Below, piece after piece: positions 1 through 8,968 of a stretch of DNA of 64,000 nucleotides. The stretch comes from Phascolarctobacterium faecium DSM 14760 (GTDB taxonomy: Bacteria; Bacillota; Negativicutes; Acidaminococcales; Acidaminococcaceae). Under the pieces are notes generated by a model. The model was not told the origin of the DNA, did no database searches, and saw only the letters and a list, made by a program, of their open reading frames with translations. Within the stretch, counting starts at the first letter, position 1. Every line of letters starts with the position of its first letter. Made by a program: the position numbers and the translations under genes. Location: NCBI RefSeq assembly GCF_003269275.1, contig NZ_QLTS01000007.1, forward strand, positions 46,819-110,818. The letters are read 5' to 3'.

Positions 1-91
1 CATCTGTACCGCCCATGACCGCAGCAGCCACAACCAGAGCCGCAGCTATTCCTCTAAAAGTGTTTTTGTTGAATCTCTGCCAAAATTTCAT
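1..91 (-). CDS. N-terminus of an exported protein (cut by window edge)
   Basis: Thirty codons are visible from an ATG at 91, with an AGGAGG ribosome binding site at about 101-106. The peptide starts MKFWQRFNKNTFRG and continues into an Ala/Val-rich hydrophobic stretch ending near VMGGTD, which looks like a signal peptide or membrane anchor. The rest lies outside the window, so function cannot be given. It follows the MerR-type gene on the same strand after 46 bases and may be part of its transcription unit or its target. Confidence 0.6.
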   Translation of the reverse strand, partial: MKFWQRFNKNTFRGIAAALVVAAAVMGGTD

Positions 92-137
92 ATTATTTTC
101 CTCCTCATAATAAATCATTTGTTTATCAACTTCTGGA

Positions 138-545
138 TCAGATTGCTAGTGCTTTCGAAGCCGGATGCCTGTTTAATAAAGCATATGTTTCCGGCTGTAA
201 CAAATTCTCATAATTTCTCAGCTGATAATCTGCCAGTTCCGCAACCAGCTGCAAACTGTTGATTTTATCAAGCAGCGTTTCACGAGCCTCTGCCAGCAGC
301 TTTTTACGCTCCTGTATCGTAGCATCGCCCATTTCTGCCAGCCGAATATAATCAATGATATGTTCCAGTGACATCCCGCTGGCTTTCAGCTTTTTGATAA
401 AATTGATAAAATTTACAAAATACTCATCATAATTGCGGATCCCGGCCGCATTCCGTGGCACCGGAGGCAGCAGCCCGATCCTTTCATAATATCTTAAAGT
501 ATCAGTTGACATATTGGTTTTTGCGGCAATTTCCCGAATCGTCAT
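138..545 (-). CDS. MerR-family transcriptional regulator
   Basis: A 135-residue protein with the MerR winged helix-turn-helix at the N-terminus; the diagnostic LRYYERIGLLPP segment is at residues 17-28. It is followed by a dimerising helical region (about 75-120). No cysteine cluster for metal or redox sensing is present, so it resembles the AdhR/organic-stress type rather than the metal-sensing type, but its signal is unknown. The ATG at 545 has a strong GAGGAG site. It lies 2 bases after the 83-residue gene, so the two are probably co-transcribed, and it reads towards the exported protein at the window edge. Confidence 0.85.
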   Translation of the reverse strand: MTIREIAAKTNMSTDTLRYYERIGLLPPVPRNAAGIRNYDEYFVNFINFIKKLKASGMSLEHIIDYIRLAEMGDATIQERKKLLAEARETLLDKINSLQLVAELADYQLRNYENLLQPETYALLNRHPASKALAI

Positions 546-547
546 TT

Positions 548-799
548 TTACTCCTCCTCACAGTGATTATGCCTGAGCTGATAAATACTGTAATCTACAT
601 TATCCAGCAGCTGTTGTTTAAAATGGATATCATCCAGCAGATAAAAGCGCAGATTTTTCAGCAGCTTGATTTTCTGTTCCTCTGTATTATCGCTGTGCTC
701 AATGATATTTAAAGCTGCTTTTAACCGCTCCGGCCGCTGTTCTGCCGACTGCAGCAGCTGCTGTAAATTCTCCTGCGTACATTTCTGCATCTTTTCCAT
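548..799 (-). CDS. Small hypothetical helical protein
   Basis: An 83-residue, Gln/Leu/Glu-rich protein predicted to be mostly helical, with no membrane segment and no recognised domain. It carries single cysteines near both ends. Its stop lies 2 bases before the MerR start, which supports a real co-transcribed gene. The start is uncertain: the ATG at 799 has no clear ribosome binding site, and a second ATG lies at 790. Function unknown. Confidence 0.5.
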   Translation of the reverse strand: MEKMQKCTQENLQQLLQSAEQRPERLKAALNIIEHSDNTEEQKIKLLKNLRFYLLDDIHFKQQLLDNVDYSIYQLRHNHCEEE

Positions 800-915
800 A
801 GCTACTCAGCCCCACTAAAAATTCTCTCTTTAAACTTTTCCATAACACGTGTTCCCGGATCACTTTCATTATAAATTATTCTTTCTTATATGTATAATAC
901 CTATTTCTCATATCC

Positions 916-938
916 ATCAATGCCTTTTAGGCATTGAT
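916..938. other. 9-bp perfect inverted repeat upstream of the MerR unit
   Basis: ATCAATGCC and GGCATTGAT flank a 5-base loop. It overlaps a weak minus-strand promoter-like pair (TTGATG, 18 bases, TATACA) upstream of the 83-residue gene. It could be an operator or a small hairpin; no function can be fixed from sequence. Confidence 0.35.
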
Positions 939-957
939 TTTCCACGACTGTACAAAT

Positions 958-1000
958 AAAAAAAGTGCAAGCGCAATCACTTCTGGTGATCTGCACTTAC
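958..1000 (-). terminator. Intrinsic terminator of the LysR gene
   Basis: Reading the minus strand, an imperfect hairpin (AAGTGCA..ATCAC paired with GTGAT..TGCACTT) is followed by seven T. It lies 56 bases past the LysR stop. Confidence 0.7.
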
Positions 1001-1055
1001 ACTTTCTGACCACAGCCTCTGATTCAGCTGCAACTGTCTGCTATTGCTTTTATCT

Positions 1056-1955
1056 TCACTGTTCCCTATTATTATATGTTTTCACAAAATTTTTGGCAAA
1101 CTCAATAAATTTCGTCGTCGTTACACTGAAAGGCTGTCGTTTTTTCCAGGCCAGCACTGTAGTAGCAGCAAGTTCAGGATACAGCGGCAGCGAACAGACC
1201 TGTGAGCGGTCCAAAAAAGGCCGTGAACCCTCAATATGAAAAGCATATCCCAGCCCGTTCCGTACCATTATCGAAGCATTCGTACTCATATTGCAGGTAT
1301 ACGGAACCCTGACCTGCGGAAAATAATCACCAAACCAGCTGACCAGCTCATTTTGCACTTTCAGCCGTGCGGGAAAAAGCAGCTCCTTCCCCACCAGATC
1401 TGCCGCCGTAACAAAGCCCTTTTGCACCAGCGGATCTTCGGCAGGCAGCAGCACGGCCCAGCGTTCTTTGACCCCCAGACGGATAAAATCATACCTGTCA
1501 ATATCCACGGGTTCCAGAAACAAAGCAATATCTGACAGACCTTTTTCGATACGTTCATTAGTATAATCCGCATTACCGGCATATAATTCGTAAGTTACAG
1601 CAGGATACTTTTCTTTAAAAGCCCGGAACATTTCAGCAATGACCTGTACGGAAGCCAACTCGCCGCAGCCCACCGATACTACGCCGTTGATCAGCTCGTC
1701 GCGTTCTGTCAGTTCTTTTTCCGTTTTATCTGCCAGATCAACGATCTCCTCGGCCCGCCGGCGCAGCAGCATTCCTTCGTCAGTCAACGTCACCTTACGC
1801 GCGCCGCGCGAAAACAGCGTTACTCCCATATCTTCCTCTAACTGTGCCAGCTGTCGGCTCAATGTCGGCTGCGTGATATGCAGCAGCTCAGCCGCTTTTG
1901 TGATATTCTCCTCACGTGCCACTGCCAGAAAATACCTCAGTATCCGCAATTCCAT
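1056..1955 (-). CDS. LysR-family transcriptional regulator
   Basis: A 299-residue protein of normal LysR length. Residues 1-60 form the winged helix-turn-helix, with the typical core ITKAAELLHITQPTLSRQL. Residues about 90-295 are the two-lobed LysR effector domain. The ATG at 1955 has a GGAGG site 8 bases upstream. It is monocistronic, with a terminator downstream. LysR proteins often regulate a divergent neighbour, but here the next gene is on the same strand, so no target is indicated by context. The effector is unknown. Confidence 0.88.
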   Translation of the reverse strand: MELRILRYFLAVAREENITKAAELLHITQPTLSRQLAQLEEDMGVTLFSRGARKVTLTDEGMLLRRRAEEIVDLADKTEKELTERDELINGVVSVGCGELASVQVIAEMFRAFKEKYPAVTYELYAGNADYTNERIEKGLSDIALFLEPVDIDRYDFIRLGVKERWAVLLPAEDPLVQKGFVTAADLVGKELLFPARLKVQNELVSWFGDYFPQVRVPYTCNMSTNASIMVRNGLGYAFHIEGSRPFLDRSQVCSLPLYPELAATTVLAWKKRQPFSVTTTKFIEFAKNFVKTYNNREQ

Positions 1956-2068
1956 TGCCTCTGCCTCCTTTTATCCTGGTCAACTGCATCTGCCTGTTCT
2001 GCCCTTTTCTTTCTATCATAAAGTATTTTTATGCTCTCAGGCAAGCTTTATCTGTCCTTAAACATAGA

Positions 2069-2102
2069 AAAGGCATTATTTCCCCAAGGAAACAATGCCT
2101 TT
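2069..2102 (-). terminator. Intrinsic terminator of the M23 peptidase unit
   Basis: A stem of AAAGGCATT with a TTTCC/GGAAA extension and CCAA-type loop, ending in TTTT on the minus strand, directly after the peptidase stop. Confidence 0.75.
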
Positions 2103-2110
2103 CTTTACTG

Positions 2111-3088
2111 CTATTTATTCAGCCGCTGGCCGATTTTCAGCATATACATCGGGTCAACGTTCTGCCCATCGACAAAAACCTCAAAATGCACATGCGGGCC
2201 GGTACTATATCCGCTGCTGCCGACAAAGCCGATGATCTCACCCTTACGCACGCTTTGACCGGGCGCAACGGCAATCCCGCTCATATGCCCGTAAGCAGTT
2301 TCATAACCGTTGCCGTGATTGATACGTACATAGCGTCCATAACCGCCGTTCCAACCGGCAACCTCTACCGTTCCCATCGCACTGGCGTAAACCGGCTCGC
2401 CAAATTCAACAGCAATGTCAACCCCGGGATGCCAGTCGTAACCGCCACCGATCGGTCCCGTACGTCCACCGTAGGGAGAGCTGATCGTACCACCTTTGGT
2501 CGGCCACAAATCAGGAAAGACCGAGCGTTTATTATTGCGCCCTTCCAACTCCGAAAGCAGTTCACTCATCGAAGTTTTCTTCTCGTCGATCTGCTGCGCC
2601 ATATTTTTATTCTGAGCCGTCAGTACTGCCGCCATTTCCTTCACGCCCAAATCAGCAGGACCTCCCTGTCCCAAGTAACGAGGAGCATTGCCTGCCGTTG
2701 CCGTTTCGCCTGACGCGCTGCTCAAATCACTGCCCAGCTTAGTACTGTCAGTGTCACGAATCAATGCCCGGCGCAGTTTAGTTTCCAATGTCATGATTTC
2801 AGACATATCACGCAGCATTTTTTCGTTATCCGCCAGCAGGCTTTGCAGCTGTGCTTCCAACTCGCCTTTTTTAGCCTGATATTCTAAAAAATCAGTCCGT
2901 TCCTGACGGAACTGATAAAAATTATAACCCATATAACCAAGCGCGCCCACCATACAGACAGTACATATCAATACAGCGCCGGCCAGCAATTTAAACCGCC
3001 GGGCGCCAAAATGGTAAACTTTCTGCCCTTCCGCCCGAGGTACTGTAAAGGTATATTCTTGCTGTTTCTGTAAATCTTTTTCTTCCAT
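2111..3088 (-). CDS. Membrane-anchored M23 (LytM-type) metallopeptidase
   Basis: A 325-residue protein. One membrane segment is at about residues 33-55, then a coiled coil (about 62-110 and 150-185), then a C-terminal M23 domain (about 200-325). The zinc motif is intact: H220-x3-D224 (HPGVD), H268 and H299-x-H301 (HVHFE). Such enzymes cleave peptidoglycan cross-links, or in EnvC/MepM-like members act in division and wall growth. It lies 11 bases after the flippase-like gene and is probably co-transcribed with it, which fits an envelope role. The family assignment is secure; the precise substrate is inference. Confidence 0.9.
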   Translation of the reverse strand: MEEKDLQKQQEYTFTVPRAEGQKVYHFGARRFKLLAGAVLICTVCMVGALGYMGYNFYQFRQERTDFLEYQAKKGELEAQLQSLLADNEKMLRDMSEIMTLETKLRRALIRDTDSTKLGSDLSSASGETATAGNAPRYLGQGGPADLGVKEMAAVLTAQNKNMAQQIDEKKTSMSELLSELEGRNNKRSVFPDLWPTKGGTISSPYGGRTGPIGGGYDWHPGVDIAVEFGEPVYASAMGTVEVAGWNGGYGRYVRINHGNGYETAYGHMSGIAVAPGQSVRKGEIIGFVGSSGYSTGPHVHFEVFVDGQNVDPMYMLKIGQRLNK

Positions 3089-3099
3089 ATTTTAACCTC

Positions 3100-4716
3100 T
3101 TATCTAAAATACCCTAACTTCTGACCTGCTGCCAGCAGCCTGTGCCCAATAAAAGGCAGACTTTCCAGATCATCCTTACCCATACCGCCCACTGCCAGCA
3201 ATACGCCGCCGTAAACAGGCACAGCCACGGCAATAGCCGCTAAAATCGCCCAGGCTCCCCAGCTTGCCGCCAGCGTGATCACGCCATAAACAGCCGCTCC
3301 CATAGCTGCGGCTGACACAGCAGGCTTAAATACACCGCTGAAGGATAAAGCAAAACCTGTATATTTGTAAATAAAAATCATATTTAAAACTGCTGCCAGG
3401 CCAAAATCCACTACCGTAGCCATTGCCGCACCCTTGATACCCAAAGTCGGTATTGCCGTCAGCGTCCAGCTTAAAAACACCTTGACCGCAGCCGCTAAAA
3501 TCATATTGATGACCGGGATCGAAGTCCGACCCAGCCCCTGCAGAATTCCTGTACTGATCTGATGCAGACCCAACAGCAAGATACCTACGCTCATAGTTTG
3601 GATAGCATCGGCAGCTCCAGGCGCATTATAAATCAGCGCCGCTATTTTTTCAGCCAGAAAATACATACCTACAAAACAGGGACAGGTAATGATCAAAGCG
3701 ACTCTGAAGGCCGTCCTGGTTTTGGCCCTGATGCCGAAAACATCATTCAGTGCCCGCGATTCAGAAATCGCCGGTACCAGGCTGATCGTCATAGCCGCCG
3801 TGAAGATAGTCGCTAAATTGATCAACGGCACAGCCATACCTGTCAGATAACCGAAAAACTCTGTCGCCTGACTGATATGAAAACCAGCCGCTTCCAACCG
3901 CTGCGGCACGATCAAAAGATCAAGGTTCGCCACAACCGGCAGCATCAGGCTGGACATGGAAACAGGCAGCGCCAGCCGCAGCAGGCGGCTGATGATGGCC
4001 CGCGCCGACTCTCTCGTAGCCAGTGGATTCTGCTGCTGCAGATCTGCTTTCAGCTTCTGCTTGAGCCGTCCATAGAACCACATCAAAACCAAAAGCGCGC
4101 AGAAGGCGCCGACTCCGGCGCCCATACTGGCGCCGCCAGCCGCATAAGCCAAACCATGCGGCATAAACATATTCGCAAAAACGATCATCGTCACAACACG
4201 CATCAGCTGCTCTACTATCTCGGAAGCCGCCGTTGGCGTCATGATCTGCCAGCCCTGCAGATAGCCGCGGAAACTGGCTAAAAATGTAACAAAAAATACG
4301 GCCGGAGCCAAAGCAATAATAGAGTAATAAGCGCGGCTGTCACGGATCCAGTGATTATCGATCAGCCAATGAGCGCCGAAAAAAAGTGCCGATGCAAAAA
4401 CCAGGCCTGTAACGAACAATAACCGCAGAGAAACATTAAAGACACGTTTGGCTCCCAGAAAATCCTTCTGCGCCAGCTTTTCAGCCGTAATAATCGAAAT
4501 TGCGACCGGTATCCCTGCCGATGACAATGTTATTGCCATCAGATAGATCGGAAACCCCATCTGGTAAAGGCCGATCCCTTCGCCGCCCAGTACACGCGAC
4601 AAAATGATCCAATTCAGCGAACCGATGACCTTGACGACGATACTGGAAACCGTCAAAATCAGTGTACCTTTTAAAAATTTATTATTACTGCTAGCACTCT
4701 TTTCGGTATCGCTCAT
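3100..4716 (-). CDS. SpoVB/MurJ-like polysaccharide flippase (MATE/MOP superfamily)
   Basis: A 538-residue polytopic membrane protein with about 14 hydrophobic segments. The N-terminus (KFLKGTLILTVSSIVVKVIG) and the internal LGGEGIGLYQM segment are typical of the SpoVB branch of lipid-linked sugar flippases. It probably moves an undecaprenyl-linked envelope precursor across the inner membrane. An upstream in-frame TTG exists at 4734, but the ATG at 4716 is preceded by AAGGCGG at proper distance and is chosen. SpoVB-like proteins occur in many non-sporulating relatives, so the name does not prove sporulation. Confidence 0.85.
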   Translation of the reverse strand: MSDTEKSASSNNKFLKGTLILTVSSIVVKVIGSLNWIILSRVLGGEGIGLYQMGFPIYLMAITLSSAGIPVAISIITAEKLAQKDFLGAKRVFNVSLRLLFVTGLVFASALFFGAHWLIDNHWIRDSRAYYSIIALAPAVFFVTFLASFRGYLQGWQIMTPTAASEIVEQLMRVVTMIVFANMFMPHGLAYAAGGASMGAGVGAFCALLVLMWFYGRLKQKLKADLQQQNPLATRESARAIISRLLRLALPVSMSSLMLPVVANLDLLIVPQRLEAAGFHISQATEFFGYLTGMAVPLINLATIFTAAMTISLVPAISESRALNDVFGIRAKTRTAFRVALIITCPCFVGMYFLAEKIAALIYNAPGAADAIQTMSVGILLLGLHQISTGILQGLGRTSIPVINMILAAAVKVFLSWTLTAIPTLGIKGAAMATVVDFGLAAVLNMIFIYKYTGFALSFSGVFKPAVSAAAMGAAVYGVITLAASWGAWAILAAIAVAVPVYGGVLLAVGGMGKDDLESLPFIGHRLLAAGQKLGYFR

Positions 4717-4821
4717 GATTACCCGCCTTGTCAAATTTTACAATTACACATACTCATACATTATAATTATCACCTTAAAGCCACTTTTTGACAAGCTTTT
4801 TCGGTTTTATTTCACAAAATA

Positions 4822-4850
4822 TTGCTTTATTGCCCGGCCATTGTTACAAT
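4822..4850 (+). promoter_or_regulatory. Promoter of the BMP lipoprotein gene
   Basis: TTGCTT, a 17-base spacer and TACAAT lie 37 bases before the start codon; AAGGAGG follows in the leader. Confidence 0.55.
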
Positions 4851-4886
4851 TAAAGTCAGAAATAATTTATCAAGGAGGTCATTTGC

Positions 4887-5987
4887 ATGAAGAAAATCCT
4901 GTCCATCGCTCTGGTTAGTCTGCTGGCCTGCGGCGCGTTACTTGCCGGCTGCGGCGGTGAAAAGAAAGCTGACCCTAAGGCTGCAGGCGACAAAACCAAA
5001 GTTGCCTTCGTTTATGTCAGCTCCGCCAAAGACGGCGGCTACTCTATGGCACATGAACTGGGGCGTCAGTATGTTGAGAAAAACATGCCCAACGTTCAAG
5101 CAAGTTACATCGAATCAGTTCCTGAAGGTGCCGATTCCGAACGTGTAATTACACAACTAGCTTCCCAGGGCAACAAAGTTATTTTCACCACCAGCTTTGG
5201 TTATATGGACCCGACGATCAACGTCGCGAAAAAATACCCCGACATTACCTTCCTGCACTGCTCCGGCTTCAAAACAGCCCCCAACGTAGGCAACTACTTC
5301 GGCCGTATGTACGAAGCCCGCTATGTCACAGGTATCGTTGCCGGTAAAGAAACAAAATCCAACGTTATTGGTTATGTAGCAGCGTTCCCGATCCCGGAAG
5401 TAATCCGCGGCATCAATGCCTTTACCCTGGGCGCGCAAAGCGTCAACCCTGACGTACAGGTCAAAGTCCTCTGGACCAATACCTGGTATAATCCAGCTAC
5501 CGAAAAACAGGCTGCTATCACACTGATCGATGCCGGTGCCGATATCATCGCTCAGCATCAAAATACCCCCGGTCCGCAGCAGGCAGCTGAAGAACGCGGC
5601 AAATATGGCATCGGCTACAATGTCGATATGTCTGCCAATGCTCCTAAAGCATCCTTGACCTCCGCGATCTGGAACTGGGGACCGTATTATGAAGAAACCA
5701 TCAAACAGGTTAACAACGGTACCTGGAAATCCGGCGCTTACTGGGGTTCCATGAAAGATAAAGTAGTCGACATCGCTCCCTACGGACCCGCAGTCAGCGA
5801 TGAAACAAAAAAACTGGCTGATGCTGCCAAAGCAGATATCATTGCCGGCAAACAAAAAGTTTTCACCGGCCCGCTGTATGATCAAAGCGGTGCCGAGAAA
5901 GTTCCTGCAGGCACTACTCTGACCGATAAGGAACTTTTGAGTATGGACTGGTTCGTCAAAGGCGTTGACGGTAAAATCCAGAACTGA
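4887..5987 (+). CDS. BMP-family (PnrA-like) substrate-binding lipoprotein
   Basis: A 366-residue lipoprotein. The signal peptide ends in the lipobox LLAGC with Cys22 as the lipidated residue. The mature part matches the Bmp/Med family of periplasmic binding proteins, several of which bind purine nucleosides for an ABC importer. Family-like segments include AFVYVSSAKDGGYS near the start and a nucleoside-type DQHQNTP-like loop (IIAQHQNTPGPQ). No permease or ATPase gene lies beside it; the next gene encodes a small beta-barrel protein 36 bases downstream. Nucleoside binding is family inference; another small ligand is possible. Confidence 0.85.
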   Translation: MKKILSIALVSLLACGALLAGCGGEKKADPKAAGDKTKVAFVYVSSAKDGGYSMAHELGRQYVEKNMPNVQASYIESVPEGADSERVITQLASQGNKVIFTTSFGYMDPTINVAKKYPDITFLHCSGFKTAPNVGNYFGRMYEARYVTGIVAGKETKSNVIGYVAAFPIPEVIRGINAFTLGAQSVNPDVQVKVLWTNTWYNPATEKQAAITLIDAGADIIAQHQNTPGPQQAAEERGKYGIGYNVDMSANAPKASLTSAIWNWGPYYEETIKQVNNGTWKSGAYWGSMKDKVVDIAPYGPAVSDETKKLADAAKADIIAGKQKVFTGPLYDQSGAEKVPAGTTLTDKELLSMDWFVKGVDGKIQN

Positions 5988-6023
5988 CTCGCTTGAGTGT
6001 TTTAGTAAGGAAGGTATAAAGGA

Positions 6024-6626
6024 ATGAAAAAGACATTAATTTTAAGCTTAGCACTGGCTTTAGGAATCACCACTGTTTGCGCTGCTTCTCCGCTCAAAAA
6101 CTATAACGCGGGCAAAGTAGCTGTTGATCTGGGGCTTAACGTCCCTACCAGCAATACTTATGAAGGACACAGCGTCGGCAGCAAAAAAACGTCTCCCTAT
6201 GCCGGTATCACCGTAGGCCTTGGCAGCAATACCGCTGTCAACTACAAATGGAATCAATACAAAAACAGCGGCAGTAACAAGATCGAAGCCCAGCAGCTCA
6301 ACCTGATGTACAAAGTCCTGCCAGTACTTGATGTTTACGCAGGTTATGTCGACAGTGACATCAAACTGCACGGCGACAGCCGCAGCCGCAGTTCCGGCCA
6401 AGTCGGTGTCCAGGGACGTGTCGAATTGCCTTTTCTCTGTACTTTATGGGGCAGAGCAGGCGTGGGCAACAAGCTCAACAGCTATGAAATCGGCCTGAGC
6501 CGTACTCTGGTATCCAATGTAGAGCTGAATCTGTCGTACTATGACAACAAATTCAAAGATTCTGCTCCCGGCGGCAGCGACGTCAAAACCAAAGGCGTTA
6601 ATATGGGTATCACCGTCAAATTCTGA
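6024..6626 (+). CDS. Small outer-membrane beta-barrel protein (putative)
   Basis: A 200-residue protein with a clear signal peptide cleaved after VCAA. The mature part alternates polar and hydrophobic residues in short strands rich in Gly, Asn, Tyr and Ser, and ends in a C-terminal phenylalanine (ITVKF), the hallmark of an outer-membrane barrel. About 8-10 strands are possible (YfaZ/OprF-size class). It is 36 bases after the BMP lipoprotein gene with only a weak hairpin between, so the two are probably co-transcribed. Family and ligand are not recognised. Confidence 0.65.
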   Translation: MKKTLILSLALALGITTVCAASPLKNYNAGKVAVDLGLNVPTSNTYEGHSVGSKKTSPYAGITVGLGSNTAVNYKWNQYKNSGSNKIEAQQLNLMYKVLPVLDVYAGYVDSDIKLHGDSRSRSSGQVGVQGRVELPFLCTLWGRAGVGNKLNSYEIGLSRTLVSNVELNLSYYDNKFKDSAPGGSDVKTKGVNMGITVKF

Positions 6627-6663
6627 CCTGCATCTATTAATCATCTAACTAAATAAACTTCAA

Positions 6664-6702
6664 AATAAGGCCTGGAAGCAAAAATTCCCGGCCTTATTTT
6701 TC
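6664..6702 (+). terminator. Intrinsic terminator after the barrel gene
   Basis: AATAAGGCC-T-GG pairs with CC-C-GGCCTTATT and is followed by TTTT. Confidence 0.8.
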
Positions 6703-6726
6703 TATAATACTAACGGATAATTATTA

Positions 6727-6755
6727 TTGACAACTGACAAAAGCTGTGCTATTAT
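6727..6755 (+). promoter_or_regulatory. Strong promoter of the reverse rubrerythrin gene
   Basis: A consensus TTGACA, a 17-base spacer and TATTAT, about 78 bases before the start codon. Confidence 0.7.
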
Positions 6756-6833
6756 AATTACATTGAAAACTTACATCTGCGTAAGTTCTGCTCACAAAAA
6801 AAATAAATTTTATAGCACTTGGAGGAATGAAGA

Positions 6834-7379
6834 ATGAAAAAATTCGTATGTCAAATCTGTGGTTATGTTTATGAAGGCGAAGCAGCTCCTGAGTACTGCC
6901 CGCAATGTAAAGCTCCTGCATCCAAATTCACCGAAATGTGCGGCGACCGTACCTGGGCTGCTGAACATATCGTAGGTATAGCAAAAGACGTCGCAGAAGA
7001 CATTAAAATGGATCTGCGCGCTAATTTTACCGGCGAATGCACCGAAGTTGGCATGTACCTGGCAATGAGCCGTGTTGCTCATCGTGAAGGTTATCCTGAA
7101 ATCGGCATGTACTGGGAAAAAGCAGCTTTTGAAGAAGCTGAGCATGCAGCTAAATTCGCTGAACTTTTAGGCGAAGTCGTTACCGACTCCACTCAAAAGA
7201 ATCTGGAAATGCGTGTAGAAGCCGAAAACGGCGCTACCGCAGGTAAATTCGATCTGGCCAGCCGCGCTAAAGCAGCAGGACTGGATGCTATCCATGACAC
7301 CGTGCATGAAATGGCAAAAGACGAAGCCCGCCACGGCAAAGCTTTCGAAGGCCTCCTGAAACGTTATTTCAACAAATAA
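6834..7379 (+). CDS. Reverse rubrerythrin (NADH-dependent peroxidase type)
   Basis: A 181-residue two-domain protein. A rubredoxin-like iron site is at the N-terminus (C6-x2-C9 and C22-x2-C25), followed by a four-helix ferritin-like domain (about 45-180) with the di-iron ligands in [14 protein letters not shown] and DEARHG segments. This order, rubredoxin first, is that of reverse rubrerythrins, which reduce hydrogen peroxide and oxygen in anaerobes using NADH through a reductase. The GGAGG site lies 8 bases before the ATG. It is a single-gene unit with a consensus promoter and a perfect terminator, suggesting high expression under oxidative stress. Confidence 0.92.
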   Translation: MKKFVCQICGYVYEGEAAPEYCPQCKAPASKFTEMCGDRTWAAEHIVGIAKDVAEDIKMDLRANFTGECTEVGMYLAMSRVAHREGYPEIGMYWEKAAFEEAEHAAKFAELLGEVVTDSTQKNLEMRVEAENGATAGKFDLASRAKAAGLDAIHDTVHEMAKDEARHGKAFEGLLKRYFNK

Positions 7380-7427
7380 TAAGTACCTTACCCACTACCT
7401 TTATACATCATCTACTTCCCTCAACAA

Positions 7428-7465
7428 AAACAGCCCCTGTTTCCTTCAGGAAACAGGGGCTGTTT
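7428..7465. terminator. Bidirectional terminator (17-bp perfect stem)
   Basis: AAACAGCCCCTGTTTCC and its perfect complement flank a TTCA loop. T-runs on both sides serve the rubrerythrin gene and the convergent pilin-like gene. Confidence 0.88.
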
Positions 7466-7549
7466 GATTTTACACACCATATTTTTCTTTACTCTTACAT
7501 ACGTTTAAACTTTTTTACCACTTTTGCCGACTTTTACCAGTCCTTTTCC

Positions 7550-8890
7550 TTATGCGGCCCTTAAATAATACATATTCGGCATTTTCAATTTTTCGCCGAT
7601 TTTATTAAAGCGCAGAACAAGTTTTCCTGTACTACCGCTTTGCCCGCCAATACTAATAAGACCTGCAGACTGCATCTGTCCATAAAAGGTAGCTGTCACA
7701 TTTCCGCTGACCAGCATTTGCATATTACCTGCCGAAGAAAGGAAACAGCCGCCGTCAAGCTGTTTATCTGCATTGATAAAAGGGTCTGACAAACTCAAAT
7801 TTTTATTGGCAATAAAAAGTATCCTGCTGTTGTCTACCGACTTGATCGAATTTACAGCTATCGACCCACCGGAAATAAAGCTTACCTGCCCACCGCCCTT
7901 GATCGTAATATTCTTTAAAACCACATTATCATAATCTTTGATAGTACCATAGTCACAAATAATAAATTCTAAAGTTTTTCCTTTAGGAACAGTGATTTCT
8001 ACGTTATCCATAGTTAAAAAATTTTTATACAACATATAGCCAATACCCAGCTGTTCACCGATCAATAAAACAGTATTATTGGCAACACTTATCTTCGTTC
8101 CCGAAAAGCTGGCTTTAGCGGCCCAATATTGCCCGTTGGTAATATTCCAGTTACTTAAAGGCCTGTCTTCAGTCGCACCTGTAGACTGAAGCTCCGGATA
8201 AGTAGCTTTTTCAAAAACTTCCGGCGATGCAGCACTTTTATATTTAGGCTCTGTCACAAACTCCTTATTGATTACCTGCCCGCCCACTGTATAGTCACCA
8301 AAATATCCACTGTAATATACCTTATTATTGGGATCATAATCTACATCGTTATTAATAATCAATGCTCCGCTTGAAGTAATAAAGCTGTCATTTATATAGG
8401 CGTCTGGAGGCTGCTCCGGTTCTTCTCCGCCTCCGGTACCGCCATTATCACCTAACGTATGGACTTTACGGATAACCTTGCGAATCCCCTGGCAAGCTCC
8501 TACTGAGGTTATTTGATAAGCAGCGCTCTCTTCAGGAGTATAGTCAGATGCCAGATCAATATTATTTTCAGTAATTCCCACAGCGTACCAGATGCCATTC
8601 TGGTCAGCTTTACCGCCGTCTATACTTAAATGTCCAAAGCTGCCGCTGTCACTGCCTTGTATATAGTTTTCCGGTGTCAGCCACGTCCAGTTGCTGTTTT
8701 TATTATCTAAAGCTGCAACAGCTTTTTTATATCCGGCTTCAGCAGCATACCATGCCTGCTGCTCCCGATAATCTGATGAGGCAGCCGTTTTTTCTATTGT
8801 CATCATCGGCAGCCAGGCAATGGCCACTACCATCAAAAACAACAGCATTACTATAGCTATGACAGTTACCGAACCACGTTGTTTCTGCAC
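7550..8890 (-). CDS. PilX-like pilus-associated protein, copy 3 (divergent C-terminus)
   Basis: A 446-residue protein. It starts with a short basic segment QKQRGSVTV, a hydrophobic helix (about 10-30, VMLLFLMVVAIAWLPMM) and the conserved EQQAWYAAEAGYK segment typical of PilX N-terminal proteins. There is a Gly-rich linker at about 150-165, then a beta-rich body. The first ~60 residues are almost identical to two upstream paralogues, while the body differs. Start choice: GAGGTG lies 6 bases before a GTG at 8890; an earlier in-frame GTG at 8899 overlaps that site. It ends in a bidirectional terminator. Probably a minor pilin or pilus-tip protein; role inferred. Confidence 0.75.
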   Translation of the reverse strand: MQKQRGSVTVIAIVMLLFLMVVAIAWLPMMTIEKTAASSDYREQQAWYAAEAGYKKAVAALDNKNSNWTWLTPENYIQGSDSGSFGHLSIDGGKADQNGIWYAVGITENNIDLASDYTPEESAAYQITSVGACQGIRKVIRKVHTLGDNGGTGGGEEPEQPPDAYINDSFITSSGALIINNDVDYDPNNKVYYSGYFGDYTVGGQVINKEFVTEPKYKSAASPEVFEKATYPELQSTGATEDRPLSNWNITNGQYWAAKASFSGTKISVANNTVLLIGEQLGIGYMLYKNFLTMDNVEITVPKGKTLEFIICDYGTIKDYDNVVLKNITIKGGGQVSFISGGSIAVNSIKSVDNSRILFIANKNLSLSDPFINADKQLDGGCFLSSAGNMQMLVSGNVTATFYGQMQSAGLISIGGQSGSTGKLVLRFNKIGEKLKMPNMYYLRAA

Positions 8891-8968
8891 ACATTTCACC
8901 TCATCGCTCTTTTTGTATATGTTATAAATTAAAACCTATAATATAAATTATTTGATATTTTTTAATTT

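Noticed and set aside
934..1239. Plus-strand 101-codon frame across the LysR terminator
   Set aside because: It runs through a terminator and the antisense of LysR, with no ribosome site and atypical composition.
3100..4716. SpoVB-like gene as evidence of sporulation
   Set aside because: This flippase branch is widespread in non-sporulating relatives and no other sporulation gene is in the window.
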